A stretch of DNA of 64,000 nt from Pseudomonas lactis (GCF_001439845.1 NZ_JYLO01000013.1:124001-188000), one strand, 5' to 3'. Positions 7,307-15,693 are shown, counted from the first letter of the stretch. Numbers and translations: made by a program. The notes: a model not told the origin generated them from the sequence alone.

Positions 7307-9281
7307 TGGTCAACGCCTTAACCGGATCGAGCCGGGCAGCTTTACGGGCCGGCATAAAGCCGAATACGACACCGGTAACCAATGCACAGCCAAACGCACC
7401 GAGCGCTGCCACCAGGGAAAACTGCACCGCCACTTCAGCCAGTACCAGCACGCCGCCCACCAGCAAGGCCAGGGCAATACCGAACAGGCCACCGACCACC
7501 GAGAGCATCACCGCTTCGGTGAGGAACTGGCGCAGGATGTCGCGCTGGCGTGCCCCGGTGGCCATGCGGATGCCGATTTCACGGGTGCGTTCGCGCACGG
7601 TCATCAACATGATATTCATCACGCCGATGCCGCCCACCAACAGCGAAATCGCCGCAATCGAGCCGAGCATCAGCGACAGGGTGTTCTGGGTACGCGCTTC
7701 GGCCTGGATCATCGCGGCATTGTTGGTCAACTCGTAGTCGCGCTTGCCGTTGTGCAACTTCAGCATCAGTTGGTCGATGGCGCGTTCGGCTTCATGCACC
7801 TTGCGCGCATCGGTGGTGGCAATCGCCACGTATTCGGGGTTGTAGCTGCCGAACAGGCGGACACTGGCGGCGCTGTAAGGAATGGCGACACGGTCGTCAC
7901 TGTCCTTGTTGCCGGAGCTGGAGCCTTTTTCCGCGAGCACGCCGACCACCTGGAAGGGCACGTTCTCGATCAGGATGTACTGGCCGATGGGGTTGGCCAC
8001 GTCCTTGAACAACTTTTGGCGGATGCGCGCGCCGATCACGGCGACCGTGGCGGCGGCGCGTTCGTCGGCCTCGGTGAAATAGCTACCCTCGACCACCGGC
8101 CAGTTGAAAATCTCCGGGAAGTTGGTGTCGTTGCCCCCCACATAGGCCATGTAGTCGACATTGCCGAAGCGCACGCCCGCGTCGGTGCCGTTGACCGGCA
8201 TGATGCGCTTGACCTGCGGCAGCGTCGCCAGGGCGGCGACGTCGTTGAGGGACACAATACCCAGCGGCGTACGCGGGTTGGGTGAAGAACCGCTGAGGTA
8301 GATGATATTGGAGCCGAACGCGCCCATTTGCGCCATGACCTGGCGCTTGCTGCCTTCGCCCACCGCCAGCATCACCACCACCGACGCGACGCCGATGATA
8401 ATGCCCAGCAGCGTCAGCGCCGTGCGAAAACGGTTGATCCACATCACCCGCCAGGCGGCTTGCACCGCATCCAGTAATTCAGCTTTCCAGGCACCATTGT
8501 GCTCGGCGCCGTCGGCCAGGCGTTGGCGCAGGTCCACGGCGTGCAAGGCGCCGGCCGCCACGCTGGGTGTGGCTGCGCGGGTGTCAGCCGAGTCGCTGAT
8601 GATCTGGCCGTCGCGAATCTCGATGATACGGTTGGCCCGCGCCGCCACTTCACGGTCGTGGGTAATCAGGATGACCACATGGCCCTGGCTCGCCAGTTCG
8701 TCGAGCAAGGCCATGACCTCCGCGCCGCTGTGGCTGTCGAGGGCGCCGGTGGGTTCGTCGGCGAGGATGATATGGCCGCCGTTCATCAGGGCGCGGGCGA
8801 TGGACACCCGTTGCTGTTGCCCACCGGACAACTGGTGCGGCCGATTGCCGGTGCGTTCGGCCAGGCCCAGGCGGGTGAGCAGGGCGCGTGCGCGGGCATG
8901 ACGCTCGGTGGCGCTGATACCGGCATAGATCGCCGGCATCTCGACGTTTTCCTGGGCAGAGCCTGAGGGAATCAAATGGTAGCCCTGGAACACAAAACCG
9001 AAGGCTTCGCGGCGCAGCCAGGCCAGTTCGTCGCTGCCCAGGTGGGCGACGTTTTCCCCGGCGAACAGGTAGTCGCCCTCGGTGGGGCGGTCGAGGCAGC
9101 CGAGGATGTTCATCAGCGTCGATTTACCCGAGCCCGACGCGCCGACAATGGCGACGAACTCGCCGGCATGGATCGACAGGTCAATGCCACGCAACACATC
9201 GACCTGCGGGCTGTCGCCGCCGCCGTAGGATTTGCGAATGCCTTTGAGTTCAATCAGCGGCGTGGTCAATTCAGCCCCCAT
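7299..9281 (-). CDS. pvdT: MacB-type ABC exporter PvdT (pyoverdine export/recycling)
   Basis: This is a 660-residue fused ABC exporter. The N-terminal ATPase has Walker A GASGSGKST (about 50-58), signature LSGGQQQR, Walker B IILADEPTGALD and ITHDRE. The MacB half follows: a membrane helix after WRVMWINRFRTALTLLGIII (about 275-300), a periplasmic domain, and three C-terminal helices with the FtsX-like RTREIGIRMATGAR. MacB exporters act mechanically on periplasmic substrates, which suits pyoverdine matured in the periplasm. It overlaps pvdR by 11 bases and opmQ by 8, so the three genes are coupled. Confidence 0.93.
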   Translation of the reverse strand: MGAELTTPLIELKGIRKSYGGGDSPQVDVLRGIDLSIHAGEFVAIVGASGSGKSTLMNILGCLDRPTEGDYLFAGENVAHLGSDELAWLRREAFGFVFQGYHLIPSGSAQENVEMPAIYAGISATERHARARALLTRLGLAERTGNRPHQLSGGQQQRVSIARALMNGGHIILADEPTGALDSHSGAEVMALLDELASQGHVVILITHDREVAARANRIIEIRDGQIISDSADTRAATPSVAAGALHAVDLRQRLADGAEHNGAWKAELLDAVQAAWRVMWINRFRTALTLLGIIIGVASVVVMLAVGEGSKRQVMAQMGAFGSNIIYLSGSSPNPRTPLGIVSLNDVAALATLPQVKRIMPVNGTDAGVRFGNVDYMAYVGGNDTNFPEIFNWPVVEGSYFTEADERAAATVAVIGARIRQKLFKDVANPIGQYILIENVPFQVVGVLAEKGSSSGNKDSDDRVAIPYSAASVRLFGSYNPEYVAIATTDARKVHEAERAIDQLMLKLHNGKRDYELTNNAAMIQAEARTQNTLSLMLGSIAAISLLVGGIGVMNIMLMTVRERTREIGIRMATGARQRDILRQFLTEAVMLSVVGGLFGIALALLVGGVLVLAEVAVQFSLVAALGAFGCALVTGVVFGFMPARKAARLDPVKALTSE

Positions 9282-10440
9282 GGCTGTCAGCCGGGCCGAT
9301 CAACAGGTGGTCGCCCTCGTTCAGCCCGCCGAGTACTTCGACGCGCAGGCGGTCGCTGATGCCCAGGCGCACTTCGCGGTCTTCGATGGCACCGTTTTTG
9401 GCCACCACCCGGGCGATTTGCGCTGCGGAGCCAGGCACGCCTTGCAAGGCTGCGACCGGTACGGTGAGGGCATCTTTAACCTGGCTTGCGACGAAAAAGA
9501 CCTGGGTGGTCATCTCGGCCATCAGCGCGTTGTCGGCGTTGTCTACGTCGAGCAGCACCGTGTACAGCACCACTCGTCCAGTGCCGCTCTTGCTGGTACT
9601 GCTCGGGCTGCCGTTGCTCTGGGTTTCGTTCAAGGGCTTGGGCGGGATCGGCAGGATCTGGCGCACGGTGCTGGTCCAGCGCCGGCTGCCACCGCTCAGG
9701 GTGGTGAAATACGCGCTCATGCCGGGTTTGACATGGCCGATGTCGGCTTCGGAAACTTCCGCCCACACCGTCATGGGCGACAGCTTGGCGATGCGCAGGA
9801 TCAGCGGGGTTTGCTGTTGCGCGTTGAGGGTCTGGCCGACGCGCGCGTCCACGGCCACCACGGTGCCGGTCATCGGCGCGTAGATGCGCGTGTAGCCCAA
9901 CTCGGCTTCGTCGCTGCGCAGGCTGGCCTGGGCCTGGCGGATCTGTGCCTGGAACATCTCGACCCGTGCCTGGGTCGCGTTGAGTTCAGCCTTGGCGGTC
10001 TGCACGTCTTCTTCGCGGGTGGCGTTGCCGGCACTCAGGCGCTGCTGGCGCTGGTACTTCTGGCGGGCCAGTTGATGCTGGGCTTTCTGCTCCTGCAACT
10101 GGGCCTGCAGGTTTTCGATGGCATAGCGGCTGGCGTCGAGCTTGGCTTTTTGCGTGGCGGGGTCGATCTCCACCAGCAACTGGCCCTCTTGGACCTGGTC
10201 GCCGGCCTCGACGTGGATCTTGCGGATCTGCCCGGAGGCCTGGGCGCCGACGTCTACGTAACGTCGCGGTTGCAGGGTGCCCAGGGCGGTGACGCTGTTT
10301 TCGATGTCGGCGCGGGTCACGGTGACGGTGGCCAGGGCGTCGCGGCCCGGCGTCAGGCCCTGCCAGGTGGCAAACGCAACGATGGGAATCAGGCACGCCA
10401 CCACAAGCAGGGCGCGTCGGGCAGGTCGAGGGCGTTTCAT
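9271..10440 (-). CDS. pvdR: Periplasmic adaptor PvdR (membrane fusion protein, pyoverdine pump)
   Basis: This is a 389-residue HlyD/MacA-type adaptor. It has an N-terminal anchor segment (ALLVVACLIPIVAFATWQG), split lipoyl halves around QASGQIRKIHVEAGDQVQEG (about 70-90) and YAPMTGTVVAVDARVGQ, a long coiled-coil hairpin between them (about 100-185), and C-terminal beta-barrel and membrane-proximal domains. It bridges PvdT and OpmQ. The ATG at 10438-10440 lies 55 bases downstream of a minus-strand PvdS-type promoter (10496-10519), which ties the pump to pyoverdine synthesis. Confidence 0.92.
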   Translation of the reverse strand: MKRPRPARRALLVVACLIPIVAFATWQGLTPGRDALATVTVTRADIENSVTALGTLQPRRYVDVGAQASGQIRKIHVEAGDQVQEGQLLVEIDPATQKAKLDASRYAIENLQAQLQEQKAQHQLARQKYQRQQRLSAGNATREEDVQTAKAELNATQARVEMFQAQIRQAQASLRSDEAELGYTRIYAPMTGTVVAVDARVGQTLNAQQQTPLILRIAKLSPMTVWAEVSEADIGHVKPGMSAYFTTLSGGSRRWTSTVRQILPIPPKPLNETQSNGSPSSTSKSGTGRVVLYTVLLDVDNADNALMAEMTTQVFFVASQVKDALTVPVAALQGVPGSAAQIARVVAKNGAIEDREVRLGISDRLRVEVLGGLNEGDHLLIGPADSHGG

Positions 10441-10495
10441 CGGTAGCTTCCAGCCAGGAAAGTTCGGGGCGCAGTCGCGCAGAGCTGACAGGTAA

Positions 10496-10519
10496 ACGAG
10501 GAAAATGCCCGGGAATTTA
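10496..10519 (-). promoter_or_regulatory. PvdS-type iron-starvation promoter of pvdRT-opmQ
   Basis: Read on the minus strand this is CTAAAT, exactly 16 bases, then CGT. That matches the published iron-starvation box (G/C)TAAAT-N16/17-CGT used by sigma factor PvdS. It ends 55 bases before the pvdR start codon and points the right way. Confidence 0.75.
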
Positions 10520-10591
10520 GGCTGTTACATAAGTAGTTACAGCTCGGTTGGAGAAAAAATTCGACCGCTGACGAGAGAGTTCTTTAAAAGT

Positions 10592-10610
10592 AGATGAGAA
10601 TTACTATAAA
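10592..10610. promoter_or_regulatory. Candidate Fur box upstream of fpvI
   Basis: The stretch centred on GATGAGAATTACTATAAA resembles Fur sites such as those with ATGAGAAT-n-ATTATC. It lies in the divergent gap between pvdR and fpvI, about 155 bases before the fpvI start. Iron-Fur repression of fpvI is established in P. aeruginosa, so the placement is sensible. The right half of the palindrome is weak. Confidence 0.5.
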
Positions 10611-10626
10611 TTGCACACGCTCAAAC

Positions 10627-10646
10627 TGCCATCATCGGTGATGGCA
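10627..10646 (+). other. Hairpin in the fpvI leader
   Basis: TGCCATCA and TGATGGCA form a perfect 8-base inverted repeat around TCGG, between the Fur-like site and the fpvI start. No U-tract follows, so it is not a normal terminator. It could be a leader stem or an operator dyad. A single REP arm (TCGCGAGCAAGCTCGCTCC) follows at about 10699-10725. Confidence 0.45.
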
Positions 10647-10765
10647 AAACCGCCATTGGTTGCGGGTGCATTCAGGTAAGCGGATGTGCTCTTGGGTTTT
10701 TCGCGAGCAAGCTCGCTCCTACAGGGGGGGGCGTCGTTGGTATTAAGGCCGTGGGGTCAGGAGTC

Positions 10766-11248
10766 ATGGTGGAAAACTACTATCGCGAGCTGGTGTGTTT
10801 CCTCAACGCCAAGCTGGGCAACCGTCAGGTGGCCGAAGATGTGGTGCATGACGCTTATGTGCGGGTGCTCGAACGCTCCAGCGACACCCCGATCGAACAA
10901 CCGCGCGCCTTCCTGTACCGCACCGCCTTGAACCTGGTGATCGACGGCCATCGGCGCAATGCCGTGCGCCAAGCCGAGCCCCTGGAGGTGCTGGACAGCG
11001 AAGAGCGCTTCGCCGCCTGTTCCCCCCACGCCAGCCACGATCAGGGCCAGCGCCTGGAGATGCTCGAGCGCGCCTTGGCCGAGTTGCCGGCGGCCTGTCG
11101 CGACAGTTTCCTGTTGCGCAAACTCGAAGGCCTGTCCCACGTGCAAATCGCCGAACGCCTGGGCATTTCCCGCAGCCTGGTGGAAAAACACATCGTCAAT
11201 GCGATGAAGCACTGCCGGGTGCGCATGCGCGAGTGGGAAGCGCACTGA
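10766..11248 (+). CDS. fpvI: ECF sigma factor FpvI (pyoverdine receptor gene expression)
   Basis: This is a 160-residue ECF sigma factor. Region 2 (about 5-70) includes the typical core phrase EDVVHDAYVRVLE. Region 4 (about 105-155) includes LPAACRDSFLLRKLEGLSHV and the helix-turn-helix AERLGISRSLVEKHIVNAM. A GTG 15 bases upstream is in frame, but the ATG at 10766 has TCAGGAG correctly spaced and gives the length of P. aeruginosa FpvI. The location between pvdRT-opmQ and pvdA matches PA2387. FpvI drives fpvA transcription. The expected anti-sigma gene fpvR is absent beside it. Confidence 0.87.
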   Translation: MVENYYRELVCFLNAKLGNRQVAEDVVHDAYVRVLERSSDTPIEQPRAFLYRTALNLVIDGHRRNAVRQAEPLEVLDSEERFAACSPHASHDQGQRLEMLERALAELPAACRDSFLLRKLEGLSHVQIAERLGISRSLVEKHIVNAMKHCRVRMREWEAH

Positions 11249-11260
11249 TCGGCTGTTAGT

Positions 11261-11284
11261 TAAATTTTATTTCACTGTCCTCGT
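11261..11284 (+). promoter_or_regulatory. PvdS-type iron-starvation promoter of pvdA
   Basis: The sequence is TAAAT, exactly 16 bases, then CGT, matching the PvdS iron-starvation box. It starts 13 bases after the fpvI stop codon and ends 83 bases before the pvdA start, so pvdA has its own promoter and does not depend on read-through from fpvI. Confidence 0.78.
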
Positions 11285-11367
11285 TTCCTATCAACACACG
11301 GCCTGTTGTTCAGGCCATGAAGGTATTCCCGCCCCATCGCCAAGGGGCTTATCCAGAGGACACTGGA

Positions 11368-12705
11368 ATGACACAGGCAATTGCTTCGCCCGCGGTTCAT
11401 GACCTGATCGGGATCGGTTTCGGCCCTTCGAACCTGGCGCTGGCCATCGCCCTGCAGGAGCGTGAAAAGGCCCAGGGCAAGCTGGACGTGCTGTTTCTCG
11501 ACAAACAAGCCGACTACCGCTGGCACGGCAATACCCTGGTGACCCAGAGCGAACTGCAGATTTCCTTCCTCAAGGACCTGGTGACCCTGCGCAACCCCAC
11601 CAGCCCGTATTCCTTCGTCAACTACCTCAAGGCCCACGAACGCTTGGTGGACTTCATCAACCTGGGCACCTTCTATCCCTGCCGCATGGAGTACAACGAT
11701 TACCTGCGCTGGGTGGCGGGGCAGTTCCAGGCCCAGGCCAACTACGGCGAGGAAGTGCTGGCCATCGAGCCGATCCTGCATCAGCAGCAGGTCGAGGCGT
11801 TGCGCGTGATCTCCCGTGATGCCCAGGGCGAGCAGCATGTGCGCACCACCCGTTCGGTGGTGGTCAGCGCCGGCGGCACACCGCGCATCCCCGAGGCATT
11901 CAAGGCGCTCAAGGGCGATAGCCGGGTGTTTCACCATTCCCAGTACCTGGAGCGCATGGCCAGCCAGCCGTGCGTAGACGGCAAGCCGATGCGCATCGCC
12001 GTGATCGGCGGTGGCCAGAGCGCGGCCGAAGCCTTTATCGACCTCAATGACAGCTTCCCGTCGGTGCAGGTCGACATGATCCTGCGCGGCTCGGCGCTCA
12101 AGCCAGCCGACGACAGCCCGTTCGTCAACGAAGTGTTCTCACCAGCTTTCACTGACCTGGTGTTCCAGCAAGTCGGTGCCGAGCGTGAGCGTTTGGTCGC
12201 CGAGTACCAGAACACCAACTACTCGGTGGTGGACCTGGACCTGATCGAGCGCATCTACGGGATTTTCTACCGCCAGAAAGTCTCCGGCATCGCCCGCCAG
12301 GCGTTCCGCACCCTCACCGTGGTAGAGAAAGCCACCCCAGGCCCGCTGGGTATCGAACTGGCCCTGCGCAATAGCGCCACCGGCGAAACCAGCCTCAACC
12401 ATTACGACGCGGTAATCCTGGCCACCGGCTACGAGCGCCAGATGCACCGTGAACTGCTGGCGCCGCTGGAGGCCTACATGGGCGACTTCGAAGTGGCCCG
12501 CGACTACCGCATCGTCACCGACGAACGCTGCAAGGCCGGCATCTACATCCAGGGCTTCAGCCAGGCCAGCCATGGCTTGAGCGATACCTTGCTGTCGGTG
12601 CTGCCGATTCGGGCGGATGAGATTGCGGCATCGTTGTATGAGCACGATCGAAACCGCGACAAGGGACGTTCGGTGCAGGACTTGCTCCTGGCTACTGCCA
12701 GCTGA
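11368..12705 (+). CDS. pvdA: L-ornithine N5-monooxygenase PvdA (pyoverdine biosynthesis)
   Basis: This 445-residue flavoprotein hydroxylates ornithine at N5 with NADPH and O2, the first step to the hydroxamate groups of pyoverdine. It has the FAD site IGIGFGPSNLALAIAL (about 13-28), the family phrase SELQISFLKDLVTLRNPTSP (about 70-89), the NADPH site AVIGGGQSAAEAF (about 211-223) and the C-terminal ATGYER motif of N-hydroxylating enzymes. The chosen ATG has AGAGGA upstream; an earlier in-frame start adds 17 residues overlapping the leader. Length matches known PvdA. Preceded by a PvdS-type box. Confidence 0.96.
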   Translation: MTQAIASPAVHDLIGIGFGPSNLALAIALQEREKAQGKLDVLFLDKQADYRWHGNTLVTQSELQISFLKDLVTLRNPTSPYSFVNYLKAHERLVDFINLGTFYPCRMEYNDYLRWVAGQFQAQANYGEEVLAIEPILHQQQVEALRVISRDAQGEQHVRTTRSVVVSAGGTPRIPEAFKALKGDSRVFHHSQYLERMASQPCVDGKPMRIAVIGGGQSAAEAFIDLNDSFPSVQVDMILRGSALKPADDSPFVNEVFSPAFTDLVFQQVGAERERLVAEYQNTNYSVVDLDLIERIYGIFYRQKVSGIARQAFRTLTVVEKATPGPLGIELALRNSATGETSLNHYDAVILATGYERQMHRELLAPLEAYMGDFEVARDYRIVTDERCKAGIYIQGFSQASHGLSDTLLSVLPIRADEIAASLYEHDRNRDKGRSVQDLLLATAS

Positions 12706-12713
12706 CCGATCCC

Positions 12714-12815
12714 CTGTAGGAGCGAGCTTGCTCGCGAAGAACGTCAACGATAACGCGCCTCATCTGAATGAACGCGGCGCTCTTGCCTTCTTCGCGAGCA
12801 AGCTCGCTCCTACAG
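12714..12815. repeat. REPIN, CTGTAGGAGCGAGCTTGCTC type
   Basis: Two inverted REP units with the core GAGCGAGCTTGCTCGCGAA form a pair of about 102 bases just after pvdA. A nearly identical spacer (CGTCAACGATAACGCG) recurs in the copies at 36811 and 44186 and, with one change, at 60929. It may serve as a 3' stabiliser or terminator of the pvdA transcript. Confidence 0.9.
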
Positions 12816-12878
12816 ACGGCACTTGTGACAAGGTGTGGCTATTGGTACTGTACAAAAAACCAGTATCGGTAGCCCTCC

Positions 12879-14099
12879 ATGCAGTTGATCGAAAAACTCA
12901 GCATCCTCGCCGACGCCGCCAAGTACGACGCGTCCTGCGCCAGCAGTGGTGCGCCCAAGCGCAGTTCCGAGGGCAAGGCGGGGCTGGGTTCCACCAATGG
13001 CATGGGCATCTGCCACAGCTACACGCCCGATGGCCGTTGCGTGTCGTTGCTCAAGGTGTTGCTCACCAACTTCTGCCTCTACGACTGCCAATACTGCGTC
13101 AACCGCCGCTCCAGCGACGTGCCCCGTGCGCGCTTCAGCCCGGAGGAGGTGGTCACCCTGACCCTGGATTTCTACAAGCGCAATTGCGTCAGCGGGCTGT
13201 TCCTCAGCTCCGGCATCATCCGTTCGTCGGACTACACCATGGAGCAACTGGTGCGGGTCGCCAAGCTGCTGCGCGAAGAGCATGACTTTCGCGGTTATAT
13301 CCACCTCAAGACCATCCCCGATGCCGACCCGGCCCTGATCGCCGAGGCCGGCCGTTATGCCGATCGCCTCAGCGTGAACATCGAACTGCCCACCGACGCC
13401 AGCCTGCAAACCCTGGCGCCCGAGAAGCAGATCGGCTCGATCAAGCAGGCCATGCAGACCATCTACACCGGCGAACAGACGGTGCTCAACGAACCCCGCG
13501 CGCCACGTTTCGCCCCGGCCGGGCAGAGCACGCAGATGATCGTCGGCGCCGATGACACCGACGACAGCACCATCCTGCACGGTGCCGAGGCGTTGTACGG
13601 CAATTTCAAGCTGCGCCGTGTGTATTACTCGGCATTCAGCCCCATTCCCAACAGCCCGAAAAGCGTGCCTTTAGCCGCGCCGCCGCTGATGCGCGAGCAC
13701 CGCTTGTACCAGGCTGATTTCCTGTTGCGCAGTTACGGTTTCCGCGCCAATGAGCTGTTCGCCGGCCCCGGTGACCTGGCACTGGATATCGACCCCAAGC
13801 TGGCCTGGGCCCTGGAGCACCGCGAGGTGTTCCCCCTGGACCTGAACCGCGCCGAGCCCACCCTGATCGCACGTATCCCCGGCATCGGCCTGCGCACCAC
13901 CCAGCGCCTGGTCGACCTGCGCCGTGAACGCAAGATCCGCTTCGAAGACCTGGCGCGCATGCGCTGCGTGTTGGCCAAGGCCAAGCCGTTTTTCATCACC
14001 AGCGACTACCACCCGCAACAGGCCGACAGCACCAGTGTGTTGTTGCGTGAACAACTGCGTGATCGCCCGCAGCCGCAACAGATGGGGCTGTGGGGATGA
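12879..14099 (+). CDS. Radical SAM protein, putative DNA modification/repair family (TIGR03916-like)
   Basis: This is a 406-residue radical SAM enzyme with the cluster motif C66-x3-C70-x2-C73 (NFCLYDCQYC). A C-terminal helix-hairpin-helix near residues 325-345 (IARIPGIGLRTTQRLVDLRR) would contact DNA. The N-terminal phrase GICHSYTPDGRCVSLLKVLL is characteristic of the family that NCBI names putative DNA modification/repair radical SAM protein, which is genetically linked to a second protein with or beside a uracil-DNA-glycosylase-type domain. That partner follows here with a 4-base ATGA overlap. The reaction is unknown. Confidence 0.88.
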   Translation: MQLIEKLSILADAAKYDASCASSGAPKRSSEGKAGLGSTNGMGICHSYTPDGRCVSLLKVLLTNFCLYDCQYCVNRRSSDVPRARFSPEEVVTLTLDFYKRNCVSGLFLSSGIIRSSDYTMEQLVRVAKLLREEHDFRGYIHLKTIPDADPALIAEAGRYADRLSVNIELPTDASLQTLAPEKQIGSIKQAMQTIYTGEQTVLNEPRAPRFAPAGQSTQMIVGADDTDDSTILHGAEALYGNFKLRRVYYSAFSPIPNSPKSVPLAAPPLMREHRLYQADFLLRSYGFRANELFAGPGDLALDIDPKLAWALEHREVFPLDLNRAEPTLIARIPGIGLRTTQRLVDLRRERKIRFEDLARMRCVLAKAKPFFITSDYHPQQADSTSVLLREQLRDRPQPQQMGLWG

Positions 14100-14929
14100 T
14101 CAGCCTGGAATGCGACAACCTGTTCAGCACTTGGCGCGAACAGGCACGCTGGTTGCTCAGCCATCAGGTCGACCCTAGCCAGGTCAGCTGGGGCCAGATG
14201 CAGGCGGCAGACCTGTTTGCTACCGATCAACCGATCCCACCAGGGATGGGGCCGTTTCAGGCGCGCATACCCAAGGCGTTGTTGCAATTACTGGAGTCCG
14301 CTGCCTGTTATCACGGTGATCAGCGCTGGAGCCTGCTGTATGAAGTGCTGTGGCGAGTCAGCCATGGTGATCGCACGGCCATGCTGGCAGGGGACAAGCT
14401 TGGCAGCGAGTTGCAACGGCGCATCAAGCAAGTCAGCCGGGAGGCCCACCACTTGCACGCGTTTGTGCGCTTCATCGCGCTGCCGGCCGGGGCCGGGCCG
14501 GAACTGCCGGAGTACGTGGCCTGGCATGAGCCGGCCCATGACATTCTCAAGAGCGCCAGCGAGCACTTTGTCGGGCGCATGGGCCGCCACCGCTGGATGA
14601 TCGCCACGCCCCTGGACGGGGTGTACTACGACGGCGAACAACTGATTCATCAGCGCCAGTGCCCCGAGGCCTGGCAGCAACTGGCACAGAATGTTGAAGA
14701 TCCCCACAGCGCCATGTGGCTGACCTACTACAGCCACATCTTCAACCCGGCGCGGCTCAATCCCAAAGTGATGGAAGGGCATTTGCCCAGCCGCTTCTGG
14801 AAGAATTTGCCGGAGGGCAAGTTGATTCCGGGGCTGATCAGTGAAGCCCGCACGGGCAAGCAGAAAGATGGGCAGGCGAAGCTGGTGGGTGCCAAGCCAG
14901 GCAAAAGAATATTAAGTGGGCAGGGGTGA
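14096..14929 (+). CDS. Probable DNA metabolism protein, TIGR03915-like, partner of the radical SAM protein
   Basis: This 277-residue protein is translated from an ATG overlapping the radical SAM stop by 4 bases. It matches the conserved companion family by its middle region, for example KQVSREAHHLHAFVRF (about residue 115), HFVGRMGRHRWMI and WLTYYSHIFNPARLN near the end. In many genomes this domain is fused to a UdgX-like uracil-DNA glycosylase domain. Here the protein stops soon after the companion domain and no glycosylase gene lies in the window. Its end abuts a tandem duplication of palindromic repeats. The function is inferred from linkage only. Confidence 0.75.
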   Translation: MISLECDNLFSTWREQARWLLSHQVDPSQVSWGQMQAADLFATDQPIPPGMGPFQARIPKALLQLLESAACYHGDQRWSLLYEVLWRVSHGDRTAMLAGDKLGSELQRRIKQVSREAHHLHAFVRFIALPAGAGPELPEYVAWHEPAHDILKSASEHFVGRMGRHRWMIATPLDGVYYDGEQLIHQRQCPEAWQQLAQNVEDPHSAMWLTYYSHIFNPARLNPKVMEGHLPSRFWKNLPEGKLIPGLISEARTGKQKDGQAKLVGAKPGKRILSGQG

Positions 14930-14930
14930 A

Positions 14931-15206
14931 TGATCGTTCCCACGCTCTGCGTGAGAATGCCACCCTGGACGCTCCGCGTCTGCTCTTGAAGTTTTGTGAC
15001 GCGGAGCGTCATTGGATGCATTCCCACGCAGAGCGTGGGAACGAGCTAGCTGGATCAGGCCAGTTCGGTTGATCGTTCCCACGCTCTGCGTGGGAATGCC
15101 ACCCTGGACGCTCCGCGTCTGCTCTTGAAGTTGTGACGCGGAGCGTCATTGGATGCATTCCCACTCAGAGCGTGGGAACGAGCTAGCTCGTTCAGGCCAG
15201 TTCGGT
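14931..15206. repeat. Tandem duplication of a GATCGTTCCCACGCTCTGCG palindrome with the end of the Lrp gene
   Basis: Two head-to-tail units, 14931-15069 (139 bases) and 15070-15206 (137 bases), are almost identical. Each is a palindrome opening with TGATCGTTCCCACGCTCTGC, with an inner GACGCTCCGCGTC / GACGCGGAGCGTC pair, and closing with TCAGGCCAGTTCGGT. That closing stretch is the last codons of the Lrp-type gene at 15192-15689, so the duplication copied the gene end with the repeat. Confidence 0.88.
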
Positions 15207-15689
15207 CGCGGTGTTCTTGACCACCGCCAACTCCGGATGCGCCACCAACTTATCAATGTGCAACTCATCATTGTTCAACCAGGTCTCGGTCAGCACCCGG
15301 TAATGCTCCATGTCGCGGCAGCGCATGCGCAGGCTGTAGTCGAACGGCCCGCTGATCAACTGGCATTCGAACACCTGCGGGCAGGCTTTGACGCAGGCTT
15401 CGAAGGCCTTTTGCGCCGAGCGCCCGCTTTGGTTGGACAAGGCCACCAGCACCAGCAGCGACAGCCCCGGTGAGACCATCTGCACATCGATGATCGCCCC
15501 ATACCCACGGATCACCCCGCGTCGCTCCAGTTTGCGCACCCGTTCCAGGCAGGGCCTGGGGGTGAGGTGCACCAGCGACGAGAGCTTTTCGTAGGTGATA
15601 CGCCCCTGATGTCTGAGTACGTCGATGATCGCTTCGTCGATGCGATCCAGCGTAGGGGAAGAATGGGGTCCGTTGGCCTTGGTATCCAT
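15192..15689 (-). CDS. Lrp/AsnC-family transcriptional regulator (linked to amino acid transport genes)
   Basis: This is a 165-residue regulator. The N-terminal helix-turn-helix (about 15-65: DRIDEAIIDVLRHQGRITYE, then SLVHLTPRPCLERVRKLERR) is followed by an RNA-binding-protein-like RAM domain (about 75-150) with the family phrases FECQLISGPFDYSLRM and YRVLTETWL. It is the last gene of the transporter operon, starting 4 bases after the ATPase stop. It is the best candidate to read the 17-base dyads upstream of the transporter and ctlX. The ligand is probably arginine, citrulline or ornithine. Confidence 0.9.
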   Translation of the reverse strand: MDTKANGPHSSPTLDRIDEAIIDVLRHQGRITYEKLSSLVHLTPRPCLERVRKLERRGVIRGYGAIIDVQMVSPGLSLLVLVALSNQSGRSAQKAFEACVKACPQVFECQLISGPFDYSLRMRCRDMEHYRVLTETWLNNDELHIDKLVAHPELAVVKNTATELA

Positions 15690-15693
15690 GAGT

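Noticed and set aside
7209..8285. Long plus-strand open frame opposite pvdT
   Set aside because: It is the antisense shadow of pvdT in high-G+C DNA, with His/Gln-rich composition and no ribosome site or domain.
10521..10543. Inverted repeat GCTGTTAC/GTTACAGC between the pvdR promoter and the Fur-like site
   Set aside because: One mismatch and no matching copy elsewhere in the window; it could be an operator but the evidence is too thin to call.
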